This document shows, piece after piece, positions 43,116 to 53,500 of a stretch of 64,000 nt of DNA. Both the position numbers and the translations under genes were made by a program. Origin of the DNA: Panacagrimonas sp965216845 (lineage in GTDB: Bacteria > Pseudomonadota > Gammaproteobacteria > Nevskiales > Nevskiaceae); assembly GCA_965216845.1 (NCBI GenBank), contig OZ244200.1:2170001-2234000 (forward strand). Direction: 5' to 3'. Below the pieces are notes generated by a model. The model did not search any database, had not been told where the DNA came from, and saw only the letters and a program-made list of their open reading frames with translations. The first letter of the stretch is position 1. Each line of letters starts with the position of its first letter.

Positions 43116-43137
43116 CGGCCGGCACTAGTGCCGGCCG
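43116..43137. terminator. Perfect 22-bp palindrome between htpX and FimX-like gene
   Basis: Arm CGGCCGGCACT and its exact reverse complement meet without a loop between two convergent genes. As RNA it would fold into a GC-rich hairpin on either strand. There is no T tract, so it is a weak or bidirectional terminator at best, or a protein site. Confidence 0.4.
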
Positions 43138-43140
43138 GGT

Positions 43141-45216
43141 TCAACTCGCCTGGGAGCCGTCGGCCAGTTCCAGCGTTTCCGGCTGCTGGATGTGATAGCC
43201 CTGGATGTAGTTCACGCCCATCTGCCACATGCGCGCCATCACGTCGGCGTCCTCGACATGGCTGACGATTGACTTGATGCCTTTCTGCTTGGCCAGGCCC
43301 ATCAGATTGGCGATCTTGCGTTGATTGGCTTCGCGGTCAAAGTGATGGGTGAAGGAACGGTGGAACTTGAGAAAGTCCACATCCAGATGGTTCAGCAGCT
43401 GCGCCGAATTGGCGCTACCGCCGAAACGGTCGATGGCGAAGCCGATGTTGGCGCTGTGCAGAAACTCAAGCAGCAGCGTGGCCTTGCGCAGGTGATTCTG
43501 CAGGGCTTTTTCCGGAATCCCCAGGCACAGCTCTCCGGGCTGAACCGGCACTTTCTTCAGCGCCGGCTTGATCCATTTCACAAATTCATCCAGCTGCTTG
43601 AGGCTGCATTCGGACAGACGCACGAACAGGGTTGATCCGCTGGGCCGGGGCTTGGTCTGGCTCAGCGCTTGCAGCACCCGTTCGATGACCCAGTGATCGA
43701 TGCGCTGCATCAGATCAAATTTCTCCGCGGCGCGGATGAATTCGGTTGCCGGCACCTCCTGGCCTTGCACGTCGATCAGCCGCAACAGGACATCGTAGTG
43801 CTGAATCTGTTCACCTTCCAGGCTGGCGATGGTCTGGTAGGCTAGGCGCACGCGTTGCTGATCAAACGCCTGTCGCACCCATTGGGCTTTCTGTTCGGAT
43901 TCACGTTCCTGCATGCGTGCCTGATTGGCGGCGCCCACCATCTGCGTCTGAGCGCCACCACCGGCGGAAATCCGGCGGGTGTCGCGCACCAGTTGTCCCA
44001 TTTGCTCGGCAATGGTTTCGTCGGCGCTGAGTTTGCAGACGCCAACGCTGACCGACAGTTGCGTTTCATGGCGCGGGGTGCTGAACACCTGCCCGCCAAC
44101 GCCGCTGCAAATGCTTTCGGCAAACGCGCCCACCGTGTGCTCGCGGTGCCTGCCCAGCAGCACGGCGAATTCGTGCTTGGAAAACTCGAACAGGCGCTCG
44201 TTCTGATCCAGATGGTTGCTGAGCTTGGTTGCCAATTGCTCCAGCACCAGCTCGACCTCGTCATAGCCGACGCGTTCTTCCAGCGTGTGCATGCTGTCAA
44301 CCACCACCAGCAACAGATGCTGGCCCGAGTTTGACCGCTGCGCCGTCTGCAGTGCTGAAAACAAGGCGCCGCGGTTGGGTGCGATGGCCGTTGCCTGATC
44401 CTCATTTGCGGCTTCGGCACGGATCAGCAGTTCAATCAATTGCTCACCGCCGCTGTCGCTACGGGTCAGTTGTGCCTTCACCCGCAGCGCGTCGCCAGCC
44501 TGATCGAGCAGTGCACAGTCGAGTTTGCCTTGATCCGACTTGCCTTGCGACAGCTTGCGCAGCTGCGCCTTGATTCGCGCCTGATCGGTGGCGGCAACCA
44601 TGTCCATCAAGGGCAGGCCGATCAGTGCCTCGCCGGTTTCATGTCCCAACAGGCTGGCGAATGCCGGATTGGCCTCGTTGATGATGCCTTCTGAAATGTG
44701 CGCCACCGCGTCGGCGGTGCCTGACATGAGCTGGGCGTAGCGGGCCTCGTAATCGGCCAGCCGCGCGCGCGTTTTTGCCAGGGCGCGCCACTGGCGGTAG
44801 CGATGAAATTCGCGCAGGCAGACCCGGAGCAAATGCGCCTGCAAGCGGGCGCTGCCGGTGGCGACCAGATCAGAAGCCCCCAGTTCGGTGACGCTGGCGA
44901 CCTGATCCTGCGTCAGCTGTTCGCTCAGCGCCAGAACTGGCAGCGCGGGCGCCACACGCCTGACCTGTTCGACGGCCGTCTGCAACAGGCTCAGATCCTG
45001 ACGCACCGAGATCAGCATCAGGTCGGGACGGATGCGCTCCAGCTCCGGGCCCAGGGCGGAAATATCCTTGATCCAGCGGGCGCGAATCCGATGGCCGGCG
45101 GATCGCAGCCGGCTTTCGATGCGTTTTGCGCTTTCCTCGACCTCATCGACCACCAGCAGGGTGCCGGCCTTGATCGGCGCATCGTCGAATGACAGCGTTG
45201 GCGGTGCCTTTACCAT
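43141..45216 (-). CDS. FimX-like c-di-GMP effector (REC-PAS-GGDEF-EAL, degenerate)
   Basis: Protein of 691 residues, the length of Pseudomonas FimX, a c-di-GMP receptor for type IV pilus function. Domains: receiver-like (about 15-135, TLLVVDEVEESAKRIESRL); PAS (about 160-270); degenerate GGDEF (KHEFAVLLG in place of GGDEF); degenerate EAL (YDVLLRL in place of EAL, DRFGGS in place of DDFG, GYHIQQP near the end). It should bind rather than make or cleave c-di-GMP. Its ATG overlaps the end of epmB by 7 bp. Confidence 0.82.
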   Translation of the reverse strand: MVKAPPTLSFDDAPIKAGTLLVVDEVEESAKRIESRLRSAGHRIRARWIKDISALGPELERIRPDLMLISVRQDLSLLQTAVEQVRRVAPALPVLALSEQLTQDQVASVTELGASDLVATGSARLQAHLLRVCLREFHRYRQWRALAKTRARLADYEARYAQLMSGTADAVAHISEGIINEANPAFASLLGHETGEALIGLPLMDMVAATDQARIKAQLRKLSQGKSDQGKLDCALLDQAGDALRVKAQLTRSDSGGEQLIELLIRAEAANEDQATAIAPNRGALFSALQTAQRSNSGQHLLLVVVDSMHTLEERVGYDEVELVLEQLATKLSNHLDQNERLFEFSKHEFAVLLGRHREHTVGAFAESICSGVGGQVFSTPRHETQLSVSVGVCKLSADETIAEQMGQLVRDTRRISAGGGAQTQMVGAANQARMQERESEQKAQWVRQAFDQQRVRLAYQTIASLEGEQIQHYDVLLRLIDVQGQEVPATEFIRAAEKFDLMQRIDHWVIERVLQALSQTKPRPSGSTLFVRLSECSLKQLDEFVKWIKPALKKVPVQPGELCLGIPEKALQNHLRKATLLLEFLHSANIGFAIDRFGGSANSAQLLNHLDVDFLKFHRSFTHHFDREANQRKIANLMGLAKQKGIKSIVSHVEDADVMARMWQMGVNYIQGYHIQQPETLELADGSQAS

Positions 45217-46214
45217 GAGATCAGCGTTTTGCCCGGTTCACCCGCAATTTCCCGAGCCAGTCTGGGGACCAGATAACCCGGAAGCTGCGCGGATACTTCC
45301 TCCATGATTTTCCTGGCCTGATCGTCCGGCACTTCAAAGTGCGCGCTTCCCTGTACCCGATCAAGCTGGTGCACATAGTAGGGCAATACGCCGCAACTGA
45401 ATAGCCGTTCCGAAAGCGAAACAAGCGCTTGTGCGGAATCATTAATGCGACGCAGCAAGACCGACTGATTCAGGAGGGTGGTCCCGGTGCGGGCGATGGC
45501 CTGCAACGCCTGACTGACGTTGGCGTCGATTTCGCGGGCATGATTGGCATGAATCACACAGACTTTTTGCATCGGCAGCGCCTCCAGCAGTCCCAGCAGC
45601 TCGGTATCGATGCGTTCGGGCAATACCACGGCCTGGCGGGTATGGATACGAATGCGGACAAGATGCGGGATGCGCGCGGCCGCGCCGAACAAGGCCGCCA
45701 GACGTTGGTTGCTGAGCGACAAGGGGTCACCGCCGGACAGGATGAGTTCGCTGATGGTCGCATCACGCGCCACCATCTCCAGCGCCTGCGTCCAGCGCTT
45801 GTCGGTGCTTTCGTGATAATCAAAATGCCGCCGGAAACAGTAACGGCAATGCACCGCGCAGGCGCCGGTGGTGATCAACAGCGCGCGACCGTGATACTTG
45901 TGCAGCAGATTGGGTGTGCGTGCGGCCAAGCTGTCGCCAACCGCATCGAGCTCGAATCCGGCTTGCGGCGTGGCTTCGGCGGGCGCCGGCCAGACCTGTA
46001 GAAACAGCGGATCATTCGGATCCGCCTTGTTCATCCGCGCCGCAAAACCGCGCGGCACGCGCAAGCGGAAATGCCGCAAATCCCGCGCCGCCAGCAACGG
46101 CAGATCCGGGTCCAGCTCCAGATAGTGCAGCAAGGCCCGCGGCTCGGTAAATGCCTCGCGCAGCGCCTGTTGCCAGTTGCCGGACTGTTGAGAGGTCGTG
46201 TGTTGTTCCATCAT
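45210..46214 (-). CDS. epmB: EF-P beta-lysylation protein EpmB
   Basis: Radical-SAM lysine 2,3-aminomutase-like enzyme of 334 residues that makes (R)-beta-lysine for EF-P modification. The [4Fe-4S] motif CAVHCRYCFR is at about 120; LILSGGDPLSLSN and the PLP region near the C-terminus follow. It is shorter than catabolic aminomutases, as expected for EpmB. Divergent from efp, and followed by the FimX-like gene with a 7-bp overlap. Confidence 0.95.
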   Translation of the reverse strand: MMEQHTTSQQSGNWQQALREAFTEPRALLHYLELDPDLPLLAARDLRHFRLRVPRGFAARMNKADPNDPLFLQVWPAPAEATPQAGFELDAVGDSLAARTPNLLHKYHGRALLITTGACAVHCRYCFRRHFDYHESTDKRWTQALEMVARDATISELILSGGDPLSLSNQRLAALFGAAARIPHLVRIRIHTRQAVVLPERIDTELLGLLEALPMQKVCVIHANHAREIDANVSQALQAIARTGTTLLNQSVLLRRINDSAQALVSLSERLFSCGVLPYYVHQLDRVQGSAHFEVPDDQARKIMEEVSAQLPGYLVPRLAREIAGEPGKTLISW

Positions 46215-46427
46215 TCATCTTGTGAATTCGCCGTCCCTTTTGGTGACGGACTGCGTTGCGCCTGCTCGCCATCGTGTCCGCGATGCCGCGTCGTCGCGCC
46301 TTGCCAGCCACCCAGAGTGAGCGCCGGCTTCATCGGCTCGGTATCGCAACGCCACACGGGGGGAAGCGCTATTATTTCGCCCCATTTTCACATGGCCCGT
46401 TCGGGCGGCACAAAAGGCAGATTTTTC
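46215..46427. promoter_or_regulatory. epmB/efp divergent region
   Basis: This 213-bp gap must hold the promoters of both epmB and efp. TATTAT at 46370-46375 is a possible -10 for efp with no good -35. No operator-like repeat was seen. Confidence 0.4.
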
Positions 46428-46997
46428 ATGGCAACGGTCAGTACCAACGAAATGAAATCCGGCACCAAGGTTCTCCTGGATGGAGATCCCTACGTGATCA
46501 TGGAGAACGAGCACCGCAAGCCGGGCAAGGGTCAGGCCACCAATACGCTGAAGATCCGCAATCTCAAGAGCGGCCGGGTGCTGGATCGCACGCTCAAATC
46601 GGGCGACTCGCTGGAACTGGCCGACATCGACGAAGTGGACATGCAGTATCTCTACAACGACGGTGAGTTCTGGCATTTCATGAACCCGAGCAATTACGAA
46701 CAGGTGCAGGCCAGCGCCACCGCCGCAGCTGACGTGGCGCAGTGGGTCAAGGGCGAAGAAACCTGCAAGGTGATGTTCTTCAACGGCGTGCCGCTGTCGG
46801 TGACGCCGCCCAATTCGGTCGAACTGCTGATCACCGAAACCGATCCGGGCGTGCGCGGCGATACCTCCGGCGGCGGCGGCAAACCGGCGACGCTGGAAAC
46901 CGGCGCCGTGGTGCGCGTGCCGCTGTTCGTGCAACAGGGCGAGATGATCAAGGTGGATACCCGCAACGGCGAATATCTGGGTCGCGTCGGCAAGTGA
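46428..46997 (+). CDS. efp: Elongation factor P
   Basis: Protein of 189 residues that rescues ribosomes stalled at polyproline. The three-barrel pattern starts NEMKSGTKVLLDGDPYVIMENEHRKPGKGQA, with the modified Lys in HRKPGKGQA, matching the lysylated type served by EpmA/EpmB. ATG at 46428 (MATVSTNE). epmB is divergent and epmA follows 77 bp downstream, so target and both modifying enzymes sit together. Confidence 0.96.
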   Translation: MATVSTNEMKSGTKVLLDGDPYVIMENEHRKPGKGQATNTLKIRNLKSGRVLDRTLKSGDSLELADIDEVDMQYLYNDGEFWHFMNPSNYEQVQASATAAADVAQWVKGEETCKVMFFNGVPLSVTPPNSVELLITETDPGVRGDTSGGGGKPATLETGAVVRVPLFVQQGEMIKVDTRNGEYLGRVGK

Positions 46998-47017
46998 TCG
47001 CGCGTCAAGCGCGATCA
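46995..47017 (+). terminator. Hairpin overlapping the efp stop codon
   Basis: TGATCGCGC, loop GTCAA, GCGCGATCA: a perfect 9-bp stem that includes the efp TGA. There is no following T run, so it may weaken or protect transcripts between efp and epmA rather than end them. Confidence 0.4.
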
Positions 47018-47074
47018 TCCCGAGCGCAGCGCGCCAGGGATCTCCTGCCGATCAGGCATTGAAGCCGTCCTCTG

Positions 47075-48058
47075 GTGAGCGCCTCCGAACCCGGTGAGGT
47101 GAACCAAACCTGGCGTCCGTCCGCGACACTGGAAACGCTCAGGGCACGCGCACGGCTGTACGCAGATGTGCGTCGATTCTTTTTTGAGCGCCAGGTACTG
47201 GAAGTCGATACCCCGGCCTTGTCCGCGCATGCGACGGTGGACCGGCACATCGAATCTTTCGAAGTTGCGGGCGGCGGCTGGTTGCAGACCTCGCCCGAAT
47301 TCGCGATGAAACGTCTGCTTTGCGCCGGCGCCGGGCCGATTTTCCAGATCGCCCCGGTGTTTCGTCGCCATGAGCAGGGACGGCACCACAATCCGGAATT
47401 CCGCTTGCTGGAATGGTATCGGCCGGGCTGGAATTATCAGATGTTGATGTCCGAATGCGAGGCGTTGCTGCACGTCCTGCTGGGCATTTCGGCGCGCTTT
47501 GAACGCATCACGTACCGCCAGGCTTTTGCCGCCACGCTGGGATTCGATGCGGTGGCGCTGGGTGCCGGCGCGCTGGCACGCGCGGCCGCGCAAAGCGATG
47601 TTTCGATCCCACTGAATCTGAGCGATGCCGAGCGCGCCGATCCCGACCTGTGGCTGGATCTGTTCATGAGCCAGTTGGTCGGACCGCGGTTGGGGTGGCC
47701 GGTGCCGGTGTTCGTGTTCGACTTTCCGGCCAGCCAGGCGGCACTGGCGCGTGTGCGCGCTGATGAACCGCCGGTGGCCGAACGCTTCGAGATGTTCTGG
47801 AACGGGGTGGAGCTGGCCAATGGTTTTCAGGAACTGACCGACGCCACGACCCAACGCGCGCGCTTCGAGGCGGATCAGGATTGGCGACGGCGGCTCGGCA
47901 AGCAGCTGCCGCCATTCGATCAGCCGCTGATCGATGCGCTGGCTGCGGGCATGCCCGAATGTGCCGGCGTGGCGCTGGGCCTGGACCGCTTGTTACAGCT
48001 CAAGCTGGGTCTGGATGACGTGGCCCGGACCATGAGCTTCGCCCATGGCCGAGCCTAA
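47075..48058 (+). CDS. epmA: EF-P lysine lysyltransferase EpmA
   Basis: Class II lysyl-tRNA-synthetase paralogue of 327 residues (GenX/PoxA) without the anticodon-binding domain; it attaches beta-lysine to EF-P. Motifs: ADVRRFFFERQVLEVDTPAL, QTSPEFAMKRLL, IAPVFRRHEQGRHHNPEFRLLEWY and the C-terminal GVALGLDRLLQLKLG. Start GTG at 47075 (MSASEPGEVNQTW). Lies 77 bp after efp on the same strand. Confidence 0.94.
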   Translation: MSASEPGEVNQTWRPSATLETLRARARLYADVRRFFFERQVLEVDTPALSAHATVDRHIESFEVAGGGWLQTSPEFAMKRLLCAGAGPIFQIAPVFRRHEQGRHHNPEFRLLEWYRPGWNYQMLMSECEALLHVLLGISARFERITYRQAFAATLGFDAVALGAGALARAAAQSDVSIPLNLSDAERADPDLWLDLFMSQLVGPRLGWPVPVFVFDFPASQAALARVRADEPPVAERFEMFWNGVELANGFQELTDATTQRARFEADQDWRRRLGKQLPPFDQPLIDALAAGMPECAGVALGLDRLLQLKLGLDDVARTMSFAHGRA

Positions 48059-48101
48059 TGCGCTATCACTGGCGACCCTCGTGACCCATTCGGGCCTGAA
48101 C

Positions 48102-48725
48102 TCACAGCAAGGCCAGGCGAATGCCCGCGCGAAAGTCGGAAAACGTGATTTCCACGCCGTCGTCGTCCAGTGTGGTGTGGCGGTAGTCCGCGAACAGGGC
48201 GAGGGTCTGGGTGACCTGGAAGGCCAGGCCGCCGAGCAGTTCGAGGCCGTCACCGTCGACGTCGATATAGCCGGCCTGACCGTAAAGGTTGATGGATTCG
48301 CCGAGCGGGGCATTCACGCCCAGGTGCGCCGCAAAGCCGGTTTCATCGTCGCCATCGTCGCCGGTGTCCAGGTCCAGATGCACCGCCTCTGCGGCGACAT
48401 AGAACGGCGAATCCGCGCCAATCCAGAATCCCAGTCCGCCGCGGATTTGGTCCAGCTCGCCATCGATGGGCAAACCACCCAGCTCCTCGTATTCGACGGT
48501 TTGATATTCGCCGGCGATGAATAGCTGCGAACCCAGGGCGAATCGGGCCTTGGCGCCGAAGCCGTCGCCATCGTCGAACTCGGATTCGCCGAAGCCGTCG
48601 ACGTCCACCTCGAACTCGGCGCTGGGAATGTAGTAGAGGTCCACCGCGCCTTCGGAGCCGGCGCTGGCCTGATGTGCGAACAAAAGCCCTGAACAGGCCA
48701 AGGCGGCGATGCCGAGTTTTTTCAT
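48102..48725 (-). CDS. Outer-membrane beta-barrel protein
   Basis: Protein of about 207 residues. The signal peptide MKKLGIAALACSGLLFAHQASA precedes alternating strands such as GAKARFALGSQLFIAGEYQTVEY, ending in a C-terminal strand SDFRAGIRLALL. It is rich in Asp and Gly turns (DVDGFGESEFDDGDGFG). Fits an eight-stranded OmpA/OmpW-like barrel; role unknown. GGAGGAC before the ATG sets the start. Convergent with epmA. Confidence 0.8.
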   Translation of the reverse strand: MKKLGIAALACSGLLFAHQASAGSEGAVDLYYIPSAEFEVDVDGFGESEFDDGDGFGAKARFALGSQLFIAGEYQTVEYEELGGLPIDGELDQIRGGLGFWIGADSPFYVAAEAVHLDLDTGDDGDDETGFAAHLGVNAPLGESINLYGQAGYIDVDGDGLELLGGLAFQVTQTLALFADYRHTTLDDDGVEITFSDFRAGIRLALL

Positions 48726-48825
48726 GTTGTCCTCCGGATGATTCGTTGTTGGTTCTGGCGCAACCGACGCGCACACCGATAGTAGACCTTGCGCGAGCCA
48801 ATGTCTTGTGCTCGCCGCCGGGCGT

Positions 48826-49596
48826 TCAGGCCGCCCAGGTTTCCCATGCCAAGCGCAGCATCATGGTGCCGACCACCAAAACGAAAACCAGACGGACGAA
48901 ACCGTTACCCCGGCGAATCGCCAGCCGCGCGCCGAGGATGCCGCCAACCAGATTGCATGCCGCCATGGGAATCGCGGCCTGGTAGATGACCTGTCCATTG
49001 GGCAGGAAATAGGCCAGCGCCGCCAGGTTGGTGACCACGTTCACCAGTTTGGCGGTGGCCGAGGCGTTGAGGAAACTGAAACCGAACAGGCTGACAAAAA
49101 CCAGCATGAGAAAACTGCCGGTGCCGGGGCCGATGAAGCCATCGTAAAAGCCGATGGCCGCGCCCACCACCAGCCCCAGCCCGATCTGGGTGCTGCCCGA
49201 CCAGCGCGGCGCGTGCACCCGGCCCATTTCCTTTTTGGTGAGTGTCCAGATCAACACCGCACTCAGGATGACCAAAACCAGGGGTCTGAGTAGACGCTCA
49301 TCCAGATGGCTGACAGTGGCGGCACCCAGATAACCGGCGATCAATGCGCCGAGCACGCTGGGAATCACCAGGTTCCAGGCGGCGGCGACGCGCCGGCTGT
49401 ATTGCCAGGCGGCCGCCCCGGTGCCGCAGATGGCAACCGCCTTGTTGGTGCCCAACAGCGCGGCGATGGGGGCTTCGGGCAGCAACAACATCAATCCGGG
49501 AATCAGAATCAGACCGCCGCCGCCGGCGACCGCGTCGACAAATCCGGCCAGCAGCGCGATTGCGCACAGCATCGGCAATTGTGGGAGCCATTCCAT
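48826..49596 (-). CDS. TSUP-family (TauE/SafE) sulfite or organic-anion exporter
   Basis: Inner-membrane protein of 256 residues with about eight hydrophobic segments. The TauE/SafE repeat appears twice: LLAGFVDAVAGGGGLILIPGLMLL near the N-terminus and AAIGFYDGFIGPGTGSFLMLVFVSLFG in the second half. Members carry sulfite, sulfonates or related anions; the substrate is not readable. Divergent from recR. Confidence 0.88.
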   Translation of the reverse strand: MEWLPQLPMLCAIALLAGFVDAVAGGGGLILIPGLMLLLPEAPIAALLGTNKAVAICGTGAAAWQYSRRVAAAWNLVIPSVLGALIAGYLGAATVSHLDERLLRPLVLVILSAVLIWTLTKKEMGRVHAPRWSGSTQIGLGLVVGAAIGFYDGFIGPGTGSFLMLVFVSLFGFSFLNASATAKLVNVVTNLAALAYFLPNGQVIYQAAIPMAACNLVGGILGARLAIRRGNGFVRLVFVLVVGTMMLRLAWETWAA

Positions 49597-49648
49597 AGGC
49601 GCGGCAGTTTAGACTCAAGCGCCCTGCGTTCCGGCCACGCCATCGACG

Positions 49649-50248
49649 ATGACTCCATACTCGCCGCGTCTTTCCCGCCTGATTCAAGCCCTGCGCCGGC
49701 TGCCCGGCGTCGGGCCAAAGTCCGCGCAACGGATGAGTTTTCACTTGCTGGACCGGGATCGGCAGGGCGCGGAGGCGCTCGCCGGCGCATTATCAGAAGC
49801 GCTGGCCGGGATCGGGCGTTGTGAGCAGTGCCGGATGTTTTGCGAGGAAAATACTTGCAGTTACTGCTCGGCGGCGCGCCGCGCCAGCGGTCAGTTGTGC
49901 GTGGTGGAAGGGCCGGCGGACCTGATGGCGATCGAATCCAGTGGCGTTTATCACGGCCGCTATTTCGTGCTGATGGGGCGTTTGTCGCCGCTGGACGGCA
50001 TCGGACCCGAGGAGCTGGGCTTGTCGGTGTTGCAGGATCAGTTCGATCAGGGCGAAATCAAGGAGCTGATTCTGGCCACCAACGCCACCGTCGAAGGCGA
50101 AGCCACGGCTTATTACCTGGCGGAAATGGCGCGCGCCGCCAATATCAAGGTGACGCGCATCGCGCAGGGGGTGCCGATGGGCGGTGAGCTGGAATACGTG
50201 GACGGCTCTACCTTGTCACAGGCCTTTGGCGGTCGCACGCAAATCTAG
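49649..50248 (+). CDS. recR: Recombination mediator RecR
   Basis: Protein of 199 residues that works with RecO/RecF in loading RecA at gaps. N-terminal helix-hairpin-helix LRRLPGVGPKSAQRMSFHLL; zinc finger CEQCRMFCEENTCSYC; TOPRIM domain LCVVEGPADLMAIESSGVYHG; Walker-like C-terminus GVPMGGELEYVDGSTLSQAF. The usual partners dnaX and ybaB are not adjacent here. Overlaps the convergent phhB by 4 bp. Confidence 0.95.
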   Translation: MTPYSPRLSRLIQALRRLPGVGPKSAQRMSFHLLDRDRQGAEALAGALSEALAGIGRCEQCRMFCEENTCSYCSAARRASGQLCVVEGPADLMAIESSGVYHGRYFVLMGRLSPLDGIGPEELGLSVLQDQFDQGEIKELILATNATVEGEATAYYLAEMARAANIKVTRIAQGVPMGGELEYVDGSTLSQAFGGRTQI

Positions 50249-50574
50249 CTGTCTTCGAGCGCATCGATCCGGGCCGCGCAGATCAGATCGTTTTCGCTGA
50301 TGCCGTTGACGCTGTGGGTCCACCAGCGAACGCGGCAGCTTCGGTAACCGAATTCGATGTCCGGGTGATGATCCTGCCGATGGGCAATATAGGCCACCGC
50401 GTTGACGAACGCCTGGGTCTGGTAGTAGTTGTCGAATTCGAATTCGCCGATGAGGGCTTTTTGGTCGCGCGCAAGTTGCCAGCGTGAACTCAGGTGCCGC
50501 ATGCGCTCGTGCAGGGTCGCCGCGTCCAGCGCGTGTACATCCGTCCTGCAATGTTGTTGGCTGAGCTGACTCAT
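50245..50574 (-). CDS. phhB: Pterin-4a-carbinolamine dehydratase
   Basis: Small enzyme of 109 residues that recycles the pterin cofactor of phenylalanine hydroxylase. The active-site stretch HRQDHHPDIEFGYRSCRVRWWTHS contains the His pair and aromatic residues of the family. No phhA is nearby. Its ATG overlaps the stop of the large upstream membrane-protein gene by 4 bp. Confidence 0.92.
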   Translation of the reverse strand: MSQLSQQHCRTDVHALDAATLHERMRHLSSRWQLARDQKALIGEFEFDNYYQTQAFVNAVAYIAHRQDHHPDIEFGYRSCRVRWWTHSVNGISENDLICAARIDALEDS

Positions 50575-53500
50575 GTGTGGTTGGTTGGCGTAGCGGTGGT
50601 GGCGGGGTCATTGTCGCGTTTTTTCCACAGGCCATGCTCGGTATAGCGTTGCCAGCCCCAGCGCAGCCAGCTGATCAGGCTGTTGGCCATCCACAGTGCC
50701 CATAACAGCATCAGGCCGCGATACACCCAGATGGATACGTTCAGCGCCCAGGGCGTGGCGAGTACACCGTCGTGCCGGTCGTCAAACCAGTGCAACTGAT
50801 GCGGCGTCGAAGCGTAGCCGGCAACCTGCATCTGCGGGTGGCCCAACAGCCCCTTGGCCACCGCCGCGAACAACAGCGCCAGGCTCGCCAGCGTCAATAT
50901 CGCCAGCCCGACTTGCAGCAGGTTGAATCGCGGCGCCGACAGCCCGGGGACCCATTGCGCGCGCAGCGACAGCGCCAGAAACCAGGCCACCACCACCAGT
51001 GCGCCGAAAGGGGAGAGTTGCGACAGGCCGATGCCCAGAAGCGCCCAGGCGACGGGGCCAAGCGGCGTCAGTCGGCTACGGCCGAGCACGATGGCCAGTA
51101 TCAGGATCAACGCCAGTACCGACCAGAACTGCACCGCCGGGCCCAGCCGTGGGCCGCCGGTCATCAACAGCCATCGATCAGCGGGCACATTCAGGCGGAA
51201 GCCGGCGTTGACGCCTGCCAGGCCCAGATCGAAGCGGGGAAAGCGCTGGTGCATCCGCAGCCCGGATGCGTGTTCCAGATCGATGGTGATCTGTTGCAGA
51301 CCCGGGCTCAGGGAAAGTATCAATGCGCCCTGTTCGATGCGCGGTGGCTGTTCCCGTCCATCGACTTGCAGCGCATTGACCGTCAGATTTTCGGGGATGG
51401 GCAACGCGTGTTGCCTGGCCTGTCCGGCACGGATGTCCAGTTGCAGCACCATGCGGCCCACGCGCTTGCCGGGGGTCAGCGTCAACTGTGAGTGCTCCAG
51501 GGTCAGCGTGTGGCCGGCGATGGCCTCGGACTTGCGCAGCTCGACGCTCAGCGACTCCCCTGGCCAGGGCCTGAACAGCGCGCGCCGCTGCTGATCCTGT
51601 TCCCACGCCACCGCGTTCAAACCGCTGAAAGTGGGATTGGAGCTGGCGTCGATATCAAAGCGCCAGTGCTCGAACACGCCGGGTTGGGTGCTGGACTGCA
51701 GTTGCAATCGATGCGCCACCGGCAGACTGGACCGCCACCGCAGTTGACGCTGTCCGGCGGCAAAGCTCACCAGCACTTGCTCGCCGCTGATCCGCACCGC
51801 ATCGCCGGTGACCAGTTCCTGATCCAAGCGGGGCAGGGCCAGCACCGCCGGCGCATCATGGTCGCCACGCCTGTTCAGCTCGTTGAGAATCTGCCACTGG
51901 CGTCCCAGCTCGAAGTGGCGTGAAAACAGCCATAGTGGGGGGATCGGCTGCGTCTTGTATGAGGTCTGCATCATCATGCGCTGCGGTTGGGCGCGTTCCA
52001 GCGCGATGACCTGTCCGGGTCTGGGGTGTCGCACAGCGCCGCTGATGCGCCAGCCGGAAACGCGCCACTGCAATTGCCTTGGCGCCAGCTTCAAGGGCAG
52101 CTCAACCCGCGCGTGTGAGCCCAGCTGGCCGTGAATGCGGACCTGATGCCGACCGGCATCCAGCCGTAACCAGAGGCTGCCATCGGGGTCACGGCGGATG
52201 ACGCCGCGTTCGCCATCGACGGTGACCGATTGCGCTTGCCAGCTTGGCTGATCCGCCTTGTCGGTCAACAGCGGAACCGGCAAGGGAATCCCGATCTGGG
52301 TTGCCGCATCCACCCGCAGGGTGATCTGAAGTTGCCCCTGCGCCTCCAGATCCAGTTGCATGGCGGCGATTTCCGCGCACCTGGGCATGCACGGCGGCGG
52401 CGCCAGCAGGCGGGATCGCAATTCATCCAGGAGCGACGGCGGCGGCTGCGGCGCGGTCGGCGCCGCTGCGGGCGCGGTGGATTCAGCCAGGCCCGGTGGG
52501 CTGTGCAACAACAATGGCGCGCAAACACACAGCAGCAGGGCGGCGCCGCCAGCGCCTGCGGTGGAGCGCATCTGCCGCAACCGGCTTTGGAACGCGCCTT
52601 GTCTCAGGCTCCAGCGCGCGATCAACAGGCCAAGCAGCAGGACGTTGAGCAGTTTCAGGCAACGGCTGAGCCAGGGCGGCATCAACCACAGGGAGAAGGT
52701 CTGCGCCTGGGTGATGGGTCCGGACCAGTTGAGTCTGGTGACATTGCCGTGCCACCGCGGAACGCCGGGGCCGGTCTGTGTTGTGGCCGCGGTGTCGATG
52801 CTGGCGGCGGGGTTTTGCAAATACCCCGTGCTTGCGGCGCTTGCGTCCACTTTGTCGGCCAAACGGCTGATCTTCTCCAGCGGCGCCGCGGCGGGCGCGA
52901 TGGCGGCGTCCATCCGTGGCGGTGGTTTCGCGGGATCGACCGAGTGCGTTGCAAGCCCTGGCATCGGCTCGTTTTCCAGTTGCGGGTAGAACGCGGCACG
53001 CACTTGCAACAGGGCAAAGGGCAATGCAATCAGGAGCAATCCCAGCATCGACAACGCCTGATAGCGACGCACAAAAGCTTCGAGCCGGCTGTTTCGGTAA
53101 GCCTCGGGCAGGGCGCGCAGCAGCGCGATGACGGCAATCAGATTCAACCACGCAAAGCGTGGCGCGCCGGGTTCGTGCCAGCTCAGCACCAGCACGCCCA
53201 GCGTCAACAGCCCGGTGGCCTTGCCGAATACGCGTGCGGCGGCGATGCCGGTCACCAGCACCACAAACAGGTCCAGCAGTGTCCATTGGCTGATCCAGGC
53301 CGCGGGCGCCTTGTCTGCACCGGGGGCAGCCAACAGTCGCCAGCCGGGCGGCAGGTGCAGCTCGGTTTCAACCGATTGCAGCTCGGCGTTCCAGCCGCTG
53401 ACCGGGATGTTGCGGCGGCCGCCCTGGCCGCGACTGTCGGCGATCAAACGGACGTGACTGCGTCGCAGCTCGATGCCGGCCGCCGCTTCATTGGCGGTGA

